The notes beneath the pieces are model-generated. The model was given only the letters and a program-made list of their open reading frames with translations. It was not told where the DNA came from and did not search any database. Source: AV69 sp963742315 (GTDB lineage: Bacteria; Verrucomicrobiota; Verrucomicrobiia; Chthoniobacterales; UBA10450). Taken from it: 64,000 nucleotides of DNA. This document shows positions 60,588 through 64,000 of the stretch, piece after piece (positions within the stretch are counted from its first letter, which is position 1; each line of letters opens with the position of its first letter). The stretch lies in assembly GCA_963742315.1 (NCBI GenBank), contig CAVULE010000001.1, positions 124,001-188,000 on the forward strand. The letters are read 5' to 3'. The translations under genes and the position numbers were made by a program.

Positions 60588-60622
60588 AAAAAAACCGCAG
60601 GATTCAAAGAACCCTGCGGCTT
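60588..60622 (-). terminator. Rho-independent terminator of the small secreted gene
   Basis: On the minus strand CCGCAGGG (60619-60612 side) pairs with CCTGCGG around an A/T-rich loop, followed by TTTTTTTT. It lies 25 bp after the stop at 60646; the plus-strand side also has CTTTTATTA, so it may be bidirectional. Confidence 0.8.
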
Positions 60623-60645
60623 TTATTAGTATCCTCTATTTGCGC

Positions 60646-61002
60646 TCAGTCTAAGACGACCACGTGATCAACCATCCGCAAATCGCCAGTGCTTATGTAA
60701 TAAACAAGCACGCGAGTGCCAGGTTTGATCGCGGTTTGGACGACTCTTCCTGACTTGTCCACAACGTGACCAGGTCCGTTGAGAACATAGCGCCCGGGAT
60801 AATTCGATTTGTCCTCGCGGACAACGAGCGTTTTGGCAGGCTGATAAGCGGCAGCAGCGCCTTCCTCAGGCGTTGGGATGATTGTTCCCGTTACCGTTAT
60901 CGATTCCGTCGTTGTTGCCTGTCTTTTTTGTGTTGAACTCGTCTGGGCGAATGCCAGCGGTGCAATCAGCATAACGACGAGAGTGACAATTGTTCTTTTC
61001 AT
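60646..61002 (-). CDS. Small secreted protein
   Basis: 118 residues from the ATG at 61002 (an ATG at 61035 would add a basic MKKPIKKAIRI leader). Signal peptide (IVTLVVMLIAPLAFAQ). The mature part has TESITVTGTIIPTPEEGAAAA, KTLVVREDKSNYPGRYVLNG and PGTRVLVYYIS ... VDHVVVLD, a small beta domain. Its 5' leader lies in a perfect copy of the sigma/HAF intergenic module, which suggests control by the same sigma factor. Confidence 0.78.
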   Translation of the reverse strand: MKRTIVTLVVMLIAPLAFAQTSSTQKRQATTTESITVTGTIIPTPEEGAAAAYQPAKTLVVREDKSNYPGRYVLNGPGHVVDKSGRVVQTAIKPGTRVLVYYISTGDLRMVDHVVVLD

Positions 61003-61188
61003 GATCCTTATTGCCTTCTTAATTGGTTTCTTCATATTATACTTGCGTGTTGGTTTTAATGGTTGCGCATGATGATGGCTTTCCCTTGTACAAACGGATT
61101 CCGGAGCGCGCGCTGCACGGAATTTAGATTTTCTCGTCGCTTGCCTATCTTCAGCGATCTTAATACAAGCCGTTAACGTGAATACCCG
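61000..61188 (-). repeat. 189-bp inverted repeat, left copy
   Basis: By eye identical over its full length to 63330-63518 in reverse orientation. Includes the first codons of the sigma gene (GTGAATACCCG reading outward), the intergenic promoter region, and the AATAAGGATCATGAAA start region of the secreted gene. Confidence 0.92.
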
Positions 61189-62195
61189 TTGCAATCACTT
61201 CGCAGTCAAACGTGCGATCACTTCCCAACAAGCAGTGTATACGCAGAAACGCCACGAGAGAACGGCTTACACAATGCAATCACCCTATGCCGCCTAGCTT
61301 TGCAGACTCTCCGGCTACAGCCCTCGCAACGTCTGAGCGTGTAAGTCCTCCACGCCGCTTGTACTCTGACAAGACGTCACCGGGGCTTACCTTTAGGCGT
61401 CCATCCGGTCATAGAGATCGAGGCGATTGAATGAAGTATTGGGAGGCAATTGCGGACAAACTCAGCAAAGCCGGTTGGAGTTTGGGCTGGGTCTCAGCCG
61501 TGGATTCCGAAGGGCGAACATCGCTGCAAGATTGTTGATAACAGAAAAGTGCCTAAGTTGGGATACGAGATGGTCAAAGGTTTCGATGCTCGCTTCTGTT
61601 AGCGGGCTTCCGCTTCTGTAGTAGCCCTAAGTGAAATACAGTGTTCAAGGAACAACAGCTCATTTATGTGTTGGGTGAAGTTCAAACAAATACCGCCATT
61701 GGCAATAGCTGGAGGTGTGTGGGCAATATACTTTTACATCCGAGGCCGCACGTTTGAGAAAAGGTTGTCACTGAGTGTAACGGCGAAATCCGAACCTCTC
61801 GGCGAAAATCGAATTGTTTTTGTTGAAGTTCAACTGACAAACCACGGAAAGGGCAAACTCGAAGCGAGGCGAGTCAGGCCCGGTCTATTAAAGTCGCATT
61901 CTCAACCTCTTTTTGGCCGTTGAGATTCGGTGCCGAATCGGCTCCGGCACACGCTTCCGGAAGAACTCGCCCGCGTGCTCGTGCGTTTCGATCACGTTGC
62001 TCGCGGCATCGCAAACTGATCACAGCATCAGCGTGACCGGCTATAAAAATTCGCGCAGCCGATTGCGTTGCGCCTCTAACAGCTAAATCTCAATTTCGTT
62101 ACGACTGTCCGGTGTTTGTCACACGAAATATCTTTGTTTATGACTACCAAATTTGTTGCTCTTATTTCTGTAGTCGGACTTGCCACCTTCTGTGT
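61189..62195. other. Gene-poor stretch inside the inverted repeat pair
   Basis: No gene with clear support. A plus ORF at 61666-61923 (85 codons) has a transmembrane-like start (PLAIAGGVWAIYFYIRG) and VEVQLTNHGKGKLEARRV, perhaps a truncated hypothetical gene. The rest looks like eroded sequence. Confidence 0.4.
61666..61923 (+). pseudogene. Possible truncated membrane protein
   Basis: One N-terminal hydrophobic helix, then a beta-type segment (RIVFVEVQLTNHGKGKLE) that stops abruptly. Family not recognised; it could be the start of a longer gene cut by rearrangement. Confidence 0.35.
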
Positions 62196-62440
62196 TGTGC
62201 GGGCTCGTGCGCGGGGATCTGGGGAAGGCCGTTCAGCAGCTCAAGCAGGAGTCGGGTAAGGGACTGTTGGTGGGAGGCGTGAAGTTGCCGCGGGCGTTGG
62301 CGGAGCTGGGATTGATCGATGAGTACGAGTTCGTGGTGCAGCCCAGGCTAGCGGGCCATGGGCCGATGTTGTTCGCGGGGCTATCGAAGCGTGTCGACTT
62401 GAAGCTCGTGAGCCGGTTGGAGTTCGGCTCGGGGGCGGTG
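62196..62440 (+). pseudogene. Dihydrofolate reductase / RibD C-terminal family fragment
   Basis: VRGDLGKAVQQLKQESGKGL, LVGGVKLPRALAELGLIDEY and VVQPRLAGHGPMLFAGLS are the C-terminal half of a DHFR-like (RibD_C) protein. The N-terminal half is missing; at about 62440 the frame runs into antisense of the kinase 5' end. A recombination junction. Confidence 0.75.
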
Positions 62441-62561
62441 GCGCTGCTTCCGCCGGTTCGTCAAACGCTATCCGCACCAGACAAGGCAGGCATTCGCTGT
62501 TCACGGTCAACGGCCGCCCGCACGTCGAGCAGAGACCGACGGATTCTGGCAATATTTTCAT
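62440..62561 (-). pseudogene. Truncated 5' end of a second kinase gene
   Basis: From the ATG at 62561 the sequence reads MKILPESVGLCSTCGRPLTV and NSECLPCLVRIAFDEP, nearly identical to the start of the kinase at 58764, then stops matching at about residue 40 where the DHFR fragment joins. It begins 8 bp after the sigma stop, so sigma-kinase was an operon. Confidence 0.8.
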
Positions 62562-62569
62562 GGTGCGCC

Positions 62570-63340
62570 CTATTCTCCCGCTAGCACCCGAAACAACCAA
62601 TGCAACTCTCCATCCACCTCGGCTTCCGTGTCCACCGTTCGGCGAACCTCTGCGCGCAACAACTCCCGGTAGCGCGCCCGCAATCGGGTCACGTGGCTGC
62701 GCAGAGTGGAGGGCGGGAGACTGAGACGCACAGCCAAGTCATCGTAAGTCGGCAGCGGATTGGGGCTGCTAGTAAGGAAGATTCTTAATTCTTCGAAGAG
62801 CTTATGTTTGCCCTCAGCTTTCTGCTCAGCCGCCAGTCGCTCCAGTCCCACCCTGACCAGTGCCTCTGCCCAGGTTCTTTCAAAAACCCGGTCTTCTCCA
62901 GCCGGCTCCGCTGAAACGCAATGCGTCTGGAAAAGCGACTCCGCCGCCTTAGCCCGCGCGTCGTCCAACGGCAGAAAATCGAGGGAGCCGCCGCGCTTCA
63001 ACGTTTGCTCACGGTCGTAAGCGTGTCCCAGGAAATTCTTCAATGAGGCCAACAGAAAGGATCGGAATTTACCTTTCGTGCGATCGGCGCGCGCGTAGAT
63101 CTTATGCTCGATCAGGTAGGCGAAAAAGCTCTGTGTGAGATCTTGCGCATCTTCCATGGCGTACCCGCGGCTGCGCACGAAACTGTAAAGCGGCGCCCAA
63201 TAGGTCTGGCAAAACTCCGCGAGCGCAGCCTGCGCAATCTCCGGTTCGGCCTGGCTTTCCCCAGCCGCGACAACCACGCTCCAGTGCGTCGAAGGAAAGA
63301 AATCGCTTCGGCCCTGCCCTTCCTCCCCGCGGGTATTCAC
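62570..63340 (-). CDS. ECF-type RNA polymerase sigma factor
   Basis: 256 residues, GTG start at 63340 inside the inverted repeat. Region 2: FCQTYWAPLYSFVRSRGYAM, EDAQDLTQSFFAYL (core binding and -10 recognition). Region 4: LPTYDDLAVRLSLPPSTLRS with HVTRLRARYRELLRAEV (-35 helix-turn-helix). The N-terminal FFPSTHWSVVVAAG is typical of a sigma subgroup found beside Ser/Thr kinases in Planctomycetes and Verrucomicrobia. The kinase partner is truncated here. Divergent from the HAF gene across 175 bp that probably carries its target promoters. Confidence 0.92.
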   Translation of the reverse strand: MNTRGEEGQGRSDFFPSTHWSVVVAAGESQAEPEIAQAALAEFCQTYWAPLYSFVRSRGYAMEDAQDLTQSFFAYLIEHKIYARADRTKGKFRSFLLASLKNFLGHAYDREQTLKRGGSLDFLPLDDARAKAAESLFQTHCVSAEPAGEDRVFERTWAEALVRVGLERLAAEQKAEGKHKLFEELRIFLTSSPNPLPTYDDLAVRLSLPPSTLRSHVTRLRARYRELLRAEVRRTVDTEAEVDGELHWLFRVLAGE

Positions 63341-63518
63341 GTTAACGGCTTGTATTAAGATCGCTGAAGATAGGCAAGCGACGAGAAAATCTAAATTCCG
63401 TGCAGCGCGCGCTCCGGAATCCGTTTGTACAAGGGAAAGCCATCATCATGCGCAACCATTAAAACCAACACGCAAGTATAATATGAAGAAACCAATTAAG
63501 AAGGCAATAAGGATCATG
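63330..63518 (+). repeat. 189-bp inverted repeat, right copy
   Basis: Reverse complement of 61000-61188 without a difference that I can see. Spans the sigma start, the intergenic region and the ATG of the HAF gene at 63516. Confidence 0.92.
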
Positions 63519-64000
63519 AAACCAAAACACGTAGTTATCAGCATTCTGGCAGTTCTGTTCGTGTTCCCATTGATGGGAACGTTCGCTAAGCCAACACCGG
63601 ACTCAGTCTCTATCGAAGTGATCACGACCTTTGATTATCCGGGAAACGTAGTTTCGACCCAACCGCAAAAGATTACCGAGAAAGGCGACATCGTTGGCAT
63701 TTTCGTCGATTCGAGCTCGGTGACGCGCGGTTTTGTCCGGTACAGCAATGGCACCTTTAGCGCGCCGATCGTCGACCCTAACGATACCGTGGGTTTTACC
63801 GAAGGACGAGGCATCAATAACTCAGGCACGGTCTGCGGTGACTACGCCACCGCCGATGGCAACAATCACGGGTTTTTCCTGTCGGGGGGCACCTTCACAG
63901 AATACGATGTTCCCGGCGCGCTCAGCACCGATGTGTTTGGGATAAACGATCCCGGCGACTTTACCGGCACGTTTTCTAACGACGACGTGACGGGGCAGGC
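63516..64000 (+). CDS. Secreted HAF-repeat protein (3' end outside window)
   Basis: Open to the last base, 161 residues visible. Signal peptide from the ATG at 63516 (VVISILAVLFVFPLMGTFA), then repeats ITEKGDIVGIFVDSSSVTRG, INNSGTVCGDYATADGNNHG and INDPGDFTGTF. Highly similar to the gene at 59050-60031 (for example DPNDTVGFTEGRGINN in both). Divergent from the sigma factor. Confidence 0.85.
   Translation, partial: MKPKHVVISILAVLFVFPLMGTFAKPTPDSVSIEVITTFDYPGNVVSTQPQKITEKGDIVGIFVDSSSVTRGFVRYSNGTFSAPIVDPNDTVGFTEGRGINNSGTVCGDYATADGNNHGFFLSGGTFTEYDVPGALSTDVFGINDPGDFTGTFSNDDVTGQ

Noticed and set aside
1..64000. Integron integrase, transposase, phage integrase or plasmid replication genes
   Set aside because: Looked for on both strands; no ORF shows tyrosine-recombinase, DDE or Rep motifs.

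Overview
Organism. The window looks like chromosomal DNA of a soil-type Verrucomicrobium, possibly Chthoniobacterales. This is inference from a tig-clpP-clpX block, MBOAT and SGNH acyltransfer genes, an ECF-type sigma factor beside a kinase-TPR protein, HAF-repeat secreted proteins, an S74 head-repeat protein and moderately high GC; no rRNA is present to confirm it. Layout 1-21.2 kb. This is ordinary chromosome: trigger factor (5' end cut by the window), clpP, clpX, cinA, an L,D-transpeptidase, an FKBP isomerase, a nadD-rsfS block, a GH3 enzyme, an MBOAT/SGNH pair, a PEP-mutase-like enzyme, a haloperoxidase-type hydrolase, Dps, a D-cysteine desulfhydrase-like enzyme, and a doxX / FMN-reductase / LLM-oxidoreductase operon facing a MarR gene across a perfect 20-bp palindrome. 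Three families of short palindromic intergenic repeats are scattered here. Layout 21.25-56.1 kb. This is a large integron gene-cassette array: 38 complete attC sites (R'' RYYYAAC ... R' GTTRRRY, mostly 93-131 bp) all in the same orientation, several half-sites, and about 40 cassettes. No integrase gene and no convincing attI lie in the window, so within these limits it is a CALIN-type array (cluster of attC sites lacking an integrase). Most cassettes carry one small + strand gene: VOC/glyoxalase proteins, GNAT acetyltransferases, SnoaL-like proteins, a NUDIX hydrolase, cupin, histidine kinase, alpha/beta hydrolase, ICMT-like methyltransferase, homocysteine methyltransferase, quinone oxidoreductases, WrbA, a molbindin-like protein, and many unknown small membrane or secreted proteins. 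Three genes run against the array (a glycosyltransferase, an ABM-like protein and an S74 head-repeat protein). Three pairs of paralogous cassettes are present, two near-identical. At least 14 genes take their stop codon from R'' and three have an ATG overlapping or touching R'. A 3.3 kb stretch (43.2-46.5 kb) lacks attC sites and holds unrelated small genes and decayed beta-propeller fragments. Layout 56.2-64 kb. Here lies a rearranged family of sigma factor / Ser-Thr kinase-TPR / secreted HAF-repeat modules: one full kinase, one full sigma factor, truncated copies of each, two HAF genes (one running off the window) and a small secreted protein. A perfect 189-bp inverted repeat brackets the intact sigma gene. 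Data quality. Eight single-base +1 shifts and one -1 shift break otherwise well-conserved genes (MBOAT, LLM oxidoreductase, GH99-like, GNAT, NmrA three times, HAF, SnoaL). The +1 bias may reflect residual long-read error rather than decay.
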